Of a stretch of 64,000 nucleotides of DNA, positions 53,188 to 62,870 are shown piece after piece. Each line of letters opens with the position of its first letter. The first letter of the stretch is position 1. The stretch lies in assembly GCF_011752565.1 (NCBI RefSeq), contig NZ_VWXK01000005.1, positions 124,001-188,000 on the forward strand, read 5' to 3'. Below the pieces are notes generated by a model that searched no databases, was not told the DNA's origin, and worked only from the letters and a program-made list of their open reading frames with translations. This DNA comes from Pantoea sp. Ap-967 (GTDB lineage: Bacteria; Pseudomonadota; Gammaproteobacteria; Pseudomonadales; Pseudomonadaceae). Both the position numbers and the translations under genes were made by a program.

Positions 53188-53338
53188 TCATAAAAGTCAT
53201 TGATAGCGGCAGGATTATCCGTTTGCCCCTGGGGCGAAACTACAGGAACATTGGCCTACACGTCACCCCCGTGCAAGCTACCCATGCCGGGGCGACAGGA
53301 TTTCCGTGAATTAGCCCATATCAAGAGGCCATCCTTCG

Positions 53339-56300
53339 ATGATCGCCCAGCTGTCGACCCTTGCGCCGAGCGCCAACTACCCCGAATTCCTCGAAGCCCT
53401 GCGCAACAGCGGCTTCCGCGGCCAGATCAGCGCCGACTACGGCACCCGCACGGTGCTGGCCACCGACAACTCGATCTACCAGCGCCTGCCCCAGGCCGCG
53501 GTGTTCCCGCTGGACGCCGACGATGTGGCGCGGGTCGCCACGCTGATGGGCGAGCCCCGCTTCAAGGCGGTCAAGCTGACCCCCCGCGGCGGCGGCACCG
53601 GCACCAATGGCCAGTCGCTGACCGACGGCATCGTCGTCGACCTGTCGCGGCACATGAACAAGATCCTCGAAATCAACGTCGAGGAGCGCTGGGTGCGTGT
53701 ACAGGCCGGCACCGTCAAGGACCAGCTCAACGCCGCGCTCAAGCCCCATGGCCTGTTCTTCGCCCCCGAGCTGTCCACCTCCAACCGCGCCACCGTTGGC
53801 GGCATGATCAACACCGACGCCAGCGGCCAGGGCAGCTGCACCTACGGCAAAACCCGCGACCACGTGCTGGAGTTGCACAGCGTGCTGCTCGGTGGCGAGC
53901 GCCTGCACAGCCTGCCGGTGGACGATGCCGCGCTGGAGCAGGCCTGCGCCGCCCCTGGCCGGGTGGGTGAGGTGTACCGCATGGCCCGGGAGATTCAGGA
54001 AACCCAGGCCGAGCTGATCGAAAGCACCTTTCCCAAGCTCAACCGCTGCCTGACCGGCTACGACCTGGCGCACCTGCGCGACGAGCAGGGCCGCTTCAAC
54101 CTCAACAGCGTGCTGTGCGGCGCCGAGGGCTCGCTGGGCTACGTGGTCGAGGCCAAGCTCAATGTACTGCCGATTCCGAAGTACGCGGTGCTGGTCAACG
54201 TGCGCTACACCAGCTTCATGGATGCCCTGCGCGATGCCAACGCACTGATGGCGCTCAAGCCACTGTCGATCGAGACGGTGGATTCCAAGGTGCTGATGCT
54301 GGCGATGAAGGACATCGTCTGGCACAGCGTGGCCGAATACTTCCCGGCCGACCCCGAGCGCCCGACCCTGGGCATCAACCTGGTGGAGTTCTGCGGTGAC
54401 GAGCCAGCCGAGGTCAATGCGCGGGTGCAGGGGTTCATCGATCACCTGCAACGCGACACCAGCGTCGAGCGCCTGGGCCACACCCTGGCCGAGGGCGCCG
54501 AGGCGGTGACCCGCGTCTACACCATGCGCAAGCGCTCGGTGGGCCTGCTGGGCAACGTCGAGGGTGAAGTGCGCCCGCAGCCGTTCGTGGAAGACACCGC
54601 CGTGCCGCCTGAGCAGCTGGCCGACTACATCGCCGATTTCCGCGCGCTGCTCGACGGTTATGGCCTGGCCTATGGCATGTTCGGCCACGTCGATGCCGGC
54701 GTGCTGCACGTGCGCCCGGCGCTGGACATGAAAGACCCGGCCCAGGCCGCGTTGGTCAAGCCGATTTCCGACGCCGTGGCGGCGCTGACCAAAAGCTACG
54801 GCGGCCTGCTGTGGGGCGAGCACGGCAAGGGCCTGCGTTCGGAATACGTGCCGGAATACTTCGGTGAGCTGTACCCGGCTCTGCAACGCCTCAAGGGCGC
54901 CTTCGACCCCCACAACCAGCTCAACCCCGGCAAGATCTGCACCCCGCCAGACAGCGCCGAAGGCCTGACCAAGGTCGATGGCGTGACCCTGCGCGGCGAC
55001 CTTGACCGCACCATCGATGAACGCGTGTGGCAGGACTTCCCCAGCGCCGTGCACTGCAACGGCAACGGCGCCTGCTACAACTACGACCCCAACGACGCCA
55101 TGTGCCCGTCGTGGAAGGCCACCCGCGAGCGCCAGCATTCGCCCAAGGGCCGTGCCTCGCTGATGCGCGAATGGCTGCGCCTGCAGGGTGAAGCCAATAT
55201 CGACGTGCTGGCGGCGGCGCGCAACAAGGTGTCGTGGCTCAAGGGCCTGCCGGCGCGGCTGCGCAACAACCGGGCGCGCAGCCAGGGCCAGGAAGATTTC
55301 TCCCATGAAGTGTACGACGCCATGGCCGGCTGCCTGGCGTGCAAGTCGTGCGCCGGGCAGTGCCCGATCAAGGTCAACGTGCCGGACTTCCGCTCGCGCT
55401 TCCTGGAGCTTTACCACGGTCGTTACCAGCGCCCGCTGCGCGATTACCTGATTGGCTCGCTGGAGTTCACCATCCCGTACCTGGCCCATGCGCCGGGGCT
55501 GTACAACGCGGTGATGGGCTCGAAGTGGGTCAGCCGGTTGCTGGCCGACAAGGTCGGCATGGTCGACAGCCCGCTTATCAGCCGCTTCAACTTCCAGTCC
55601 ACCCTGACCCGCTGCCGCGTCGGCGTGGCCAGCGTGCCGGCCCTGCGCGAGCTGACCCCGGCCCAGCGCGAGCGCAGTATCGTGCTGGTGCAGGATGCGT
55701 TTACCCGCTACTTCGAAACGCCGCTGTTGGCGGCGTTCATCGAGCTGGCCCATCGCCTGGGCCATCGGGTATTCCTTGCTCCCTACAGCGCCAACGGCAA
55801 GCCGCTGCACGTGCAGGGCTTCCTCGGCGCCTTCGCCAAGGCGGCGATTCGCAACGCTACCCAGCTCAAGGCCCTGGCCGACTGCGGCGTGCCGCTGGTG
55901 GGCCTGGACCCGGCAATGACCCTGGTGTACCGCCAGGAGTACCAGAAGGTGCCGGGCCTGGAAGGCTGCCCACAGGTGCAGTTGCCCCAGGAATGGCTGA
56001 TGAACGTGCTGCCCGAGCAGGCCGCTGCTGCATCCGGCAGCTTCCGCCTGATGGCCCACTGCACCGAGAAGACCAACGTGCCGGCCAGCACCAAGCAGTG
56101 GGAGCAGGTGTTCGCCCGCCTGGGCCTGAAGCTGGTGACCGAGGCGACCGGGTGCTGCGGCATGTCCGGAACCTACGGGCATGAGGCGCGCAACCAGGCG
56201 ACTTCGCGGACCATCTTCGAGCAGTCGTGGGCCACCAAGCTGGACAAGGAAGGTGAGGCGCTGGCGACCGGTTATTCCTGCCGCAGCCAGGTCAAGCGCA

Positions 56301-56359
56301 TGACCGAGCGGCAGATGCGCCACCCGTTGGAAGTGGTGTTGCAGTACGCCAGGCGCTGA
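53339..56359 (+). CDS. FAD/Fe-S D-2-hydroxyglutarate dehydrogenase (YdiJ-like)
   Basis: 1006 residues, close to E. coli YdiJ (about 1018). N-terminal FAD-binding PCMH domain with TPRGGGTGTNGQSL (~81-94) and ATVGGMINTDASGQG (~154), FAD-oxidase C domain (~280-545), a cysteine-rich linker (CNGNGACYNY, then MCPSW), a 4Fe-4S motif CLACKSCAGQCP (~663-674), and a C-terminal heterodisulfide-reductase-like domain (CTEKTN, CCGMSGTYG). The family oxidises D-2-hydroxyglutarate formed by SerA to 2-oxoglutarate, passing electrons to the respiratory chain. Lactate or glycolate are possible substrates too. Confidence 0.88.
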   Translation: MIAQLSTLAPSANYPEFLEALRNSGFRGQISADYGTRTVLATDNSIYQRLPQAAVFPLDADDVARVATLMGEPRFKAVKLTPRGGGTGTNGQSLTDGIVVDLSRHMNKILEINVEERWVRVQAGTVKDQLNAALKPHGLFFAPELSTSNRATVGGMINTDASGQGSCTYGKTRDHVLELHSVLLGGERLHSLPVDDAALEQACAAPGRVGEVYRMAREIQETQAELIESTFPKLNRCLTGYDLAHLRDEQGRFNLNSVLCGAEGSLGYVVEAKLNVLPIPKYAVLVNVRYTSFMDALRDANALMALKPLSIETVDSKVLMLAMKDIVWHSVAEYFPADPERPTLGINLVEFCGDEPAEVNARVQGFIDHLQRDTSVERLGHTLAEGAEAVTRVYTMRKRSVGLLGNVEGEVRPQPFVEDTAVPPEQLADYIADFRALLDGYGLAYGMFGHVDAGVLHVRPALDMKDPAQAALVKPISDAVAALTKSYGGLLWGEHGKGLRSEYVPEYFGELYPALQRLKGAFDPHNQLNPGKICTPPDSAEGLTKVDGVTLRGDLDRTIDERVWQDFPSAVHCNGNGACYNYDPNDAMCPSWKATRERQHSPKGRASLMREWLRLQGEANIDVLAAARNKVSWLKGLPARLRNNRARSQGQEDFSHEVYDAMAGCLACKSCAGQCPIKVNVPDFRSRFLELYHGRYQRPLRDYLIGSLEFTIPYLAHAPGLYNAVMGSKWVSRLLADKVGMVDSPLISRFNFQSTLTRCRVGVASVPALRELTPAQRERSIVLVQDAFTRYFETPLLAAFIELAHRLGHRVFLAPYSANGKPLHVQGFLGAFAKAAIRNATQLKALADCGVPLVGLDPAMTLVYRQEYQKVPGLEGCPQVQLPQEWLMNVLPEQAAAASGSFRLMAHCTEKTNVPASTKQWEQVFARLGLKLVTEATGCCGMSGTYGHEARNQATSRTIFEQSWATKLDKEGEALATGYSCRSQVKRMTERQMRHPLEVVLQYARR

Positions 56360-56362
56360 AGC

Positions 56363-56440
56363 CCTATCGCGAGCTTCGCTCGCTCCTACCAGGGTTACGC
56401 AGTCCCCCGTAGGAGCGAGCAACGCTCGCGATGAGGCCGG
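56363..56440. repeat. REP pair (GAGCGAGC type)
   Basis: TATCGCGAGCTTCGCTCGCTC and inverted GTAGGAGCGAGCAACGCTCG, between the convergent dehydrogenase and MFS genes (first copy in part). Confidence 0.85.
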
Positions 56441-56453
56441 TGCAGCCCCCGCA

Positions 56454-57662
56454 TCATTCGGTTGGCCTGCGCCGGTGCTTAGCCTGCCGATACAGGTACA
56501 GGCTCAACCCCAACCCACAACACGCCGCCGCTGCCGCGAACAGAAATATCGAGGCAAACCCAAACCCCGATGCCACCGCCCCCACCAGCGGCCCGGTGAT
56601 CCCCAGCGACAAGTCGATGAACAGCGAGTATGCCCCCACCGCCGCCCCGCGGTTGGCCGCCGATACCTGGTTCACCGCCTCCACCCCCAGCGCCGGGAAC
56701 ACCAACGAGAACCCGAACCCGCTCAGCGCCGCGCCCGCCAGGGCCAGTTCGGCATTGGGCGCCAGCCACAGCATCAGCAGCCCCACGGTTTCCACCGACA
56801 GGCAGGCAATCGCCACGCGGAACCCGCCAATGCGGTTTATCAGGTTGCCGAACAACAGCCGCGCGCAAATGAAACTGGCGCCGAACAGGCTCAGGGTCAG
56901 CGCTGCGTTGGCCCAGCCGCGGCTGGCGTAGTACAGGGTGATGAAGGTGGCGATGGTGCCGAAGCCGATGGAGCCCAGGGCCAGCCCCGACCCGTGCGGG
57001 AACACCTTGCCCAATACCTGCATGAACGGCAGGCGCTTGCCGCTGACGATGGGCGCCGCCCGTTTCGGCCAGGCCAGCAGCAACCCCAGGCCACACAGCG
57101 CCAGGATGCTCACGCCCATGCTCCACAGCCCCAGGCCCTTGACCATCAGCACTCCCAGCGGGGCGCCGATGGCCAGTGCGCCGTAGCTGGCGATGCCGTT
57201 CCAGGAGATGACCTTGGCCGTGTGCTCGGCGCCGACCCGGCCGATGCCCCAGCCGATCGAGCCAGAGCCGACCAGGCTCTCGGCACTGCCCAGCACCAGC
57301 CGGCCGACCAGCAAGCAGGCCAGGCTGACCCAGGGCAGGTGGGTGAGGAAGGCGCAGGCCAGCATGAACACGCCGCTCAGGCCGCAGCCGAGCAGGCCAT
57401 ACATCACCGCCTTCTTGCTGCCGAGGTTGTCGATGATGCGGCTGGCAGTGGGGCGGCTGAGCAGGGTGGCCAGGTACTGCACGCTGATCACCAGCCCCGC
57501 GATCACGGCACTGAAGCCCAGGTCGTTGTGCACGTAGCCGGGCAGTACGGCCAGGGGAATGCCGATGTTCAGGTAGCCGATGAAGGTGAACAGGACGATG
57601 GAGACGACTTGCCCGGTGATGGCAAGGTTGGTGGGCGTGCGTGCTGGCATTGCGGGGTCCAT
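56454..57662 (-). CDS. MFS transporter (YhhS-like)
   Basis: About 402 residues, 12 membrane helices. [33 protein letters not shown], then [23 protein letters not shown] (helix 2-3 loop), matches YhhS-type exporters (arabinose-like/drug efflux group). The start is uncertain: ATG 57662 is listed, with ATG 57650 and GTG 57704 possible, none with a good ribosome site. It lies 80 bp downstream of the large deaminase-like gene on the same strand; an operon is possible but unproven. Confidence 0.82.
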   Translation of the reverse strand: MDPAMPARTPTNLAITGQVVSIVLFTFIGYLNIGIPLAVLPGYVHNDLGFSAVIAGLVISVQYLATLLSRPTASRIIDNLGSKKAVMYGLLGCGLSGVFMLACAFLTHLPWVSLACLLVGRLVLGSAESLVGSGSIGWGIGRVGAEHTAKVISWNGIASYGALAIGAPLGVLMVKGLGLWSMGVSILALCGLGLLLAWPKRAAPIVSGKRLPFMQVLGKVFPHGSGLALGSIGFGTIATFITLYYASRGWANAALTLSLFGASFICARLLFGNLINRIGGFRVAIACLSVETVGLLMLWLAPNAELALAGAALSGFGFSLVFPALGVEAVNQVSAANRGAAVGAYSLFIDLSLGITGPLVGAVASGFGFASIFLFAAAAACCGLGLSLYLYRQAKHRRRPTE

Positions 57663-57742
57663 TGCTGCGGTAAGGCTGGCGGTAAGAGCCGCCATCTTAA
57701 CCACAGCATGGCCGTTTGCGGGTGAAGCTTTTCAGCAATGGC

Positions 57743-60700
57743 TCAATCCGGATATTCGATCATCCAGGTCACACTGAAGCTGGCGTGTGGGTAATCCAGC
57801 CGCAAGCGCGGCAGGACGAAGCCCCCACACGAGCGGCAGGCATCGAGCAGGGTGAATACCTCGATGCGCTGCACCTCGTCGCGGCGCTCAAGCAGGCTGC
57901 GGTTCAGCGCGGCCGCGATATGCCGCTCGGCATCGAGGTGGCGCTGGTGGTGGCGTATCGACAGGAAGTCCGCACGGCGCAGGGTGGTCAGCTCGCTGAA
58001 CCGAGGGTCTGATGGCAGCCCGTGGTTCTGCTGGCGTGCATCGATATAGCGCACGGCGCCAGCGGCGCTGGCCTGGGGCGCAATCTCCAATGCGCGCCTG
58101 CCAGGGGTGCCGGACAAGGCGAAGAACACCACGCGGCTCTGGTCCTTCAGGGTGACGCTGGCGAAGGCCAGGTTGGCGGGATAAAGATGCTGGCGCAGGG
58201 CCTGAAGGGCGCCGTCATCGAGTCGCTCCAGCCCGGCCATGGGGGTGTAGGCCGAGTGGCTGCCTTGGGCCGGTAGCAAGTGGTCGAGAATATCCAGTAC
58301 TCGCTGGCGCCTTGGGGCGCTGGCGTCGTTGAATTGCCACCAGTCGGGGATGATCTCCTTGTTCAAGCCAATGGCGCCCCGCTTGGCAAGCCCGGCCAGG
58401 GCGTCCTGGGCCGAGTTCTGGGTCAGGATGTTGGCTGCGTAATCCGGGATCAGTTCGTCCTGCACGGAGTCGAAAAACGCTTGGTACTCCGAGGGTAGGT
58501 AGGGGGCGAATGCCCGCCGCTGGGCGATCCAGTCGCGCAGCAACTGGGCCAGGTTGTCGATATCGCGCTGCAAGTCAGGGTGCTCGGCCACGATGCGGTA
58601 GGTTTCGCTGATCTCCAGGTATTTCTCGATGGCGTGCTCGTCGGTAATCCTCTGCAGCCTGCGGCGAAGCGCCCGGGGTGGTTGTGGCAGCCTGTGCGGC
58701 TGTGCCGGGGCGTCCAGCAAGCGCATTTGCCACGCCCAGGGCTGGTAAGGCGCGCCATAGAACACCCCCAGGTCGGCCTCGACCACCAGCCACTGCTCAT
58801 CTTGCCAATCGATCAACGCACCGCGCAGGGTGCGGCGATCCGGGATGGTGCGTGCCAGCCCGCCGAGGCGCACTGGCGGGCAGTGCTCGGTGACTGTCCT
58901 GACGTACTCGGCTGGCATGTCTAGCGGTAGGCCGAAGCGCAGTTCAGGTGACGGATCGACCACGATGCGCCGGTGATAAACAGGGGGAGAGAGAATGCCC
59001 AGGCGCAACTGGCCTTGCTCGGCTGGCAAAGGCCTCACGCCTTTGGGTGTCCTGGGTGCGTGAACCACCACCTTGCCTTCGCGCACCATGACCTGCGCCC
59101 AGATATCGAAACGGGTGTTCTGTGGCCTGTAGCGCATCGGAGCGGGTTCGATCCGAACGGTCTGGAAGGCGTAACTGACTTTTTGCCCGGACCGCGGAGT
59201 ACCAGCATCATGGGGGGGCGGGGAAAAATTCAAGGCGATCTGTGCTTCCAGGTTGGGGTAGGGCACTGGCACCTCGGTGGGGGGGTGGCCCAGCAGCGGC
59301 TCATGGGCCAGGCGGCGTGCCAGCCCGGTGCTGTTCGCAGGCGGGAGGCGATAGGCCGCGCCCTGCACGATCATGTCCAGAGTATGGTCGTCACGGGGAA
59401 TCAGCGTGGCTGACCCAGGCAGGTTCCAGGCCGCTGATGCTTCATTGCCGGGTATCCGTTCGAGCAGCAGGGCATCGGGCGTCTGGCCCGGCAGTGCCTT
59501 GCGCTGCACCGTCAGTTCCCCGGCCTGTGGCGTCACTTGGGCCAATTCAGGTGCGCTGTGCCAGCGCCTGGGGCTTGTGGGCGGCGCGTTGAAACTCGTC
59601 GGTACCGGTACATTGCTCCAGCGCCGGGCGGCGCGAATGGCACTCAGGCGCGAGCTGGCGGCGCTTTGGCCGAGGATGCCAGGCAGCCTGGCCAATGCCT
59701 TGAACTGGCGCCCGCCCAGCGAAATGACCGACCCTTTCAAAGTGGCGATATCCATGATGCACGCTGCGGCATCGATTTCACTGTCTGGCGCTATGCAGTC
59801 AAGGCCGGGAATCAGGTTGGCGAACACGCGCTGCAGGTAGCGCCAGAGGCTGACCGACTGGCGTTCGGCGAGGAATTGCTCATGCGGGGTGGCACCTTTG
59901 CCCAGGGCATGCAGCAGCTCGCGGTTGCCCAGGGCGATGGCGCTGGCGTAAAGCCGGGCAAGGGCGCCAAGGCGGTCTTGCGTGGGGGCTTCGCCAATGG
60001 GCTGCAGGCGGGGAAAGTCTGCGGCCAGCCAGGGCAGTGCTGTTTGGTTGTATTCGCTGTAGCGCAGTGTCAGGCGCTCGGCCAGGCCCTGTGGCGAGGT
60101 ATCGGTAACGGTGTGGGTTCGCCATGCCATGCGCTCCGGGAACAGCTCGTAGAGCGTGTCGCCGGCATGGATTACCAAGCCTTGGGTGGCCGTCTGTTGC
60201 TGCCAGTCGGCTTCGGGGCTGGCGCCATAGTCCGGTCGCCCTTGCCGGCCGATGTAGACGGGCCAGGTTACCGCGTAGGCTGTCCAGGCGGTATCGCCCA
60301 GTTGTTCGTGCAGGTCTTGCGGCAGGTGGCTCAGGCAGCGCTGCAGGGTGGTTTGGTAGACGGTGATGGCGCGTGCTTCCCAGGTGCTGAATGCCGACTC
60401 GTACCAGGCGCTTGGGTCTGGCAGCCGGTCGATGTGAGCGTAGCCGGCGCCGTGGTCGAGGTACCTGAGCAGGTGCAGCTGGTTGTCCACATCGCGAGAG
60501 TCGGGGTCGATGCGGACCTGGAGCAGTTGGCGGCGGGCCTCTTCGAAGCGGTCGGGCAGGTCGTCCAGGCTCGCCACATCCCTGATTGCCAGGTAGCGGT
60601 GCAGGGCCAGTTGCCATTGCTGGTCCGACCAGGGCGGGGACTGCTCGAACCCGCCACGCAGCGGCGCCCATACGCCAAGGGCCTGGCGCAGCGCCTGCTC

Positions 60701-61930
60701 GGGAACCGGGTCATCGGTTGCGGGTAGTGAGTACAGCACTTGCTCTGCGTTGTCGAAGGTCATTGGCTGCTGGCGCGCCTGCACAATCAGCGCACCCTGG
60801 TGGATTGCCATCCAGCGCAGGTCGGGTTCGAGGGTGAAGTCGGCTGGGCAATCAGCCAGCAGCAGCTCGGGGGCGAAACGGCGCATCAGCAGCTCGCCGG
60901 CCAGTGCCGCCAACGCGGGGGTGCAATCGAGGCTGGCCTGGAGGCTGTTGAGCAGGTCGAGGCGGATGTCCTCGATCGCCAAGCCGGCATGCTCGGGGCT
61001 GAACAGGTCGAAGTCCTTGATGAACCCTGGCTGGCGCGTTTCGGGCGGGTAGAGCACATCGATCAACGCCTGTTCGGCCAGGGCAAGCACGTCCGACCCG
61101 GCCGCCCATTCTGCGGCGTCGGCCAATTGCCTGGCCCATTGGCTGAACTCAGCCCCCTGCAGCAGGGCATCGAGCGCCTGGGCCGCTGGCGCGTTCAACG
61201 CCGCGCCCGGCAGCAACACCTTGCCGTGCTGGTTGGGCGTCGCGCCTGCCTGAAGTTCCCGCGTGGTCGGCCGGCGATAGCGCGTGCCTTGTGCGTAGGC
61301 ATCTGCGCCCAGGGTGTTGAACAGCCGCACGGCCTGGTGTTCGCCGTGGGCGGCAGGCAAAAGGTGGGCGACCAGCGTTGGCAGTGCCAGGTAGTCGTCC
61401 AGTGCCAGGGGGGAGGCCGGTGCCCGGGGTGGCAGCTCGACCAGGGGCAGGCGCGGGTACAGCAATATGGCAGCGGCCAGGAAGCAGTCGCGGCGGCTCG
61501 CGCAGGCCTGGCGGGCCCAGAGTGACTGGGCAAGGCTGCAGCTGGCATAGGGCTGGGTGAGGGTGGGGCCTTCGGCCAGCCCTGCGATCAATGTGCTGTC
61601 GGTAGCGGCGATGACGGTACTGGCCAGCTTGGCGTGCAGGCGTGCCACCAGTTCTGGGGGCGCCAGGCTATCGACGGGGCGCTGCAGAATACGGTTGAAA
61701 TGCTCGCGCGCCGCTTCGCTGGCAAAGGCGTCAGTCAGTTGCTGGCGCAGGGTGTGATCGCGCAGGTCGGTGGGGAACAAGACGCCCAAACCCAGCGCTT
61801 GGTCAAAATGCCGGCTGAGCGAGGTTTGCAGGGTTAGCGGGCCGGACACTGCGCTATGCAGGCGCACGCTTTCGATGTCCAGGGCCTTTATTCGGGCCAA
61901 CAGTGGGGTGGGGTCGGTGCTGGGTGACAT
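57743..61930 (-). CDS. Large protein with C-terminal deaminase-fold toxin-like domain
   Basis: 1395 residues; no signal peptide and no clear membrane helices. I do not recognise the first ~1250 residues. The last ~145 (1253-1395) have the order of the nucleic-acid deaminase fold: strand FASVTL, strand RVVFFALSG, helix with DAERH (D1333-A-E1335), strand IEVFTLL, helix start CRSC (C1365, C1368), strand FSVTWMIEYPD. DAE plus CxxC would supply zinc ligands and the catalytic Glu, with Asp in place of the usual His/Cys, as I recall for some toxin deaminases. A variable toxin tip on a long carrier is typical of polymorphic toxins. No immunity-like gene follows: the next gene is an MFS transporter. 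A eukaryotic target or distant immunity gene is possible. Confidence 0.6.
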   Translation of the reverse strand: MSPSTDPTPLLARIKALDIESVRLHSAVSGPLTLQTSLSRHFDQALGLGVLFPTDLRDHTLRQQLTDAFASEAAREHFNRILQRPVDSLAPPELVARLHAKLASTVIAATDSTLIAGLAEGPTLTQPYASCSLAQSLWARQACASRRDCFLAAAILLYPRLPLVELPPRAPASPLALDDYLALPTLVAHLLPAAHGEHQAVRLFNTLGADAYAQGTRYRRPTTRELQAGATPNQHGKVLLPGAALNAPAAQALDALLQGAEFSQWARQLADAAEWAAGSDVLALAEQALIDVLYPPETRQPGFIKDFDLFSPEHAGLAIEDIRLDLLNSLQASLDCTPALAALAGELLMRRFAPELLLADCPADFTLEPDLRWMAIHQGALIVQARQQPMTFDNAEQVLYSLPATDDPVPEQALRQALGVWAPLRGGFEQSPPWSDQQWQLALHRYLAIRDVASLDDLPDRFEEARRQLLQVRIDPDSRDVDNQLHLLRYLDHGAGYAHIDRLPDPSAWYESAFSTWEARAITVYQTTLQRCLSHLPQDLHEQLGDTAWTAYAVTWPVYIGRQGRPDYGASPEADWQQQTATQGLVIHAGDTLYELFPERMAWRTHTVTDTSPQGLAERLTLRYSEYNQTALPWLAADFPRLQPIGEAPTQDRLGALARLYASAIALGNRELLHALGKGATPHEQFLAERQSVSLWRYLQRVFANLIPGLDCIAPDSEIDAAACIMDIATLKGSVISLGGRQFKALARLPGILGQSAASSRLSAIRAARRWSNVPVPTSFNAPPTSPRRWHSAPELAQVTPQAGELTVQRKALPGQTPDALLLERIPGNEASAAWNLPGSATLIPRDDHTLDMIVQGAAYRLPPANSTGLARRLAHEPLLGHPPTEVPVPYPNLEAQIALNFSPPPHDAGTPRSGQKVSYAFQTVRIEPAPMRYRPQNTRFDIWAQVMVREGKVVVHAPRTPKGVRPLPAEQGQLRLGILSPPVYHRRIVVDPSPELRFGLPLDMPAEYVRTVTEHCPPVRLGGLARTIPDRRTLRGALIDWQDEQWLVVEADLGVFYGAPYQPWAWQMRLLDAPAQPHRLPQPPRALRRRLQRITDEHAIEKYLEISETYRIVAEHPDLQRDIDNLAQLLRDWIAQRRAFAPYLPSEYQAFFDSVQDELIPDYAANILTQNSAQDALAGLAKRGAIGLNKEIIPDWWQFNDASAPRRQRVLDILDHLLPAQGSHSAYTPMAGLERLDDGALQALRQHLYPANLAFASVTLKDQSRVVFFALSGTPGRRALEIAPQASAAGAVRYIDARQQNHGLPSDPRFSELTTLRRADFLSIRHHQRHLDAERHIAAALNRSLLERRDEVQRIEVFTLLDACRSCGGFVLPRLRLDYPHASFSVTWMIEYPD

Positions 61931-62022
61931 GGCTCAACCTCTCGATGTGTGGAGGCATGAGTCTGTCGAGGGCTGAGCCGCGCAGGTGGTAGCAGGTTGT
62001 TGCGCAGGCGCTGATCGGGACG

Positions 62023-62072
62023 GTGTGAAAACGCGAGGACGGCGGTGGCCCGCAGGTCAGCCGTTTTCACAC
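62023..62072. repeat. 11-bp inverted repeat between the 41-codon ORF and the large gene
   Basis: GTGTGAAAACG ... CGTTTTCACAC, perfect arms 28 bases apart, with an inner ACGGC/GCCGT pair. There is no T-run on either strand. It could be an mRNA structure in front of the large gene, or an operator. Confidence 0.45.
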
Positions 62073-62091
62073 AGTCGCAGGGATTGCGCAG

Positions 62092-62217
62092 TTATTCCTG
62101 GTCAGCGCTGGATTGATCGTCGCCATCCTCGACGCCAGGCGTCGGTTCGGAGTGGGCAGCAACGGTTGGCTCTTCTGGGTTCAGGCTTGGGAAGGGAAGA
62201 TTCGGGATTTCATGCAT
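62092..62217 (-). CDS. Possible 41-residue acidic small protein
   Basis: ATG 62217 has a good AGGA site 9 bases upstream (GAGGAACGACGAG). The product starts MHEIPNLPFPSLNPEEP and ends in an acidic tail (GVEDGDDQSSADQE), with 12 Asp/Glu and one Lys/Arg or none. It is co-directional with, and 161 bp upstream of, the large toxin-like gene, so it may be in the same transcript. It could be a small accessory factor or secretion adaptor. No family is recognised. Confidence 0.45.
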   Translation of the reverse strand: MHEIPNLPFPSLNPEEPTVAAHSEPTPGVEDGDDQSSADQE

Positions 62218-62385
62218 CTCGTCGTTCCTCGCAAGTGTGAGTGAAAAGTCTGCGCCAGGCGCGTTCGGGGCTTCGAAAAGCTCGGGCAGGATACACAAGT
62301 CTGGATGACAGTTTGTATTTTTTCCCGGTCGCCTGTCGGTTTTGCGGGCGGATACCGGACGCATAGAGGCACCGCATGTGCGGTG

Positions 62386-62457
62386 CATCGCGAGCTTTGC
62401 TCGCTCCTACGAAAGGGTCGCACACCCCCGGTAGGAGCGAGCACAGCTCGCGATGCG
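62386..62457. repeat. REP pair (GAGCGAGC type)
   Basis: CATCGCGAGCTTTGCTCGCT... and inverted CGGTAGGAGCGAGCACAGCT..., between the small ORF and phhB. Confidence 0.85.
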
Positions 62458-62475
62458 TGCGCTCAGACAATGCAG

Positions 62476-62832
62476 TTACTTGCGCCCTTCAGCGCCCTCG
62501 GCCACTTTGTCGGTACGTGCGCACATGATGAAATCGTTGCGGTGCAGGCCCTTGATCGAGTGGCTCCACCAGGTCACGGTGACCTTGCCCCATTCGGTCA
62601 GCAAGCCGGGGTGATGGCCTTCGGCCTCGGCGATTTCACCGATGGCATTGGTGAATGCCAGGGCGTGCTTGAAGTTCTTGAACAGGAACACGCGCTCAAG
62701 CTCCATATGGCCGTCGCGGACTTCGATGTTCCAGTCCGGAATTTCGCGGATCAGCTCGGCCAGTTCATCGTCGGTGACTTTCGGCGCGTCGGCGCGGCAG
62801 GCTTCGCAGTGGGCTTGGTTCAAGGCATTCAT
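62476..62832 (-). CDS. phhB: Pterin-4a-carbinolamine dehydratase
   Basis: 118 residues, as in pseudomonad PhhB. Recycles the carbinolamine cofactor made by PhhA. The family motif is seen as [27 protein letters not shown] (active His pair HH) and [18 protein letters not shown] (His). ATG 62832 is chosen by length and homology. It follows phhA by 38 bp, in one operon. Confidence 0.95.
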   Translation of the reverse strand: MNALNQAHCEACRADAPKVTDDELAELIREIPDWNIEVRDGHMELERVFLFKNFKHALAFTNAIGEIAEAEGHHPGLLTEWGKVTVTWWSHSIKGLHRNDFIMCARTDKVAEGAEGRK

Positions 62833-62870
62833 GGTGGGTTTTTCCGTTCGAGTTGTTATCGGCAAGGTGC

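Noticed and set aside
53321..56422. A 1033-codon minus-strand open frame opposite the YdiJ-like gene
   Set aside because: An antisense shadow of a clearly recognisable FAD/Fe-S dehydrogenase in high-GC DNA.
57743..61930. Reading the large gene as a DUF6543/NEL-type dermonecrotic toxin relative
   Set aside because: The phrases I associate with that family were not found in the first 1250 residues, and there are no leucine-rich repeats or NEL catalytic Cys motif.
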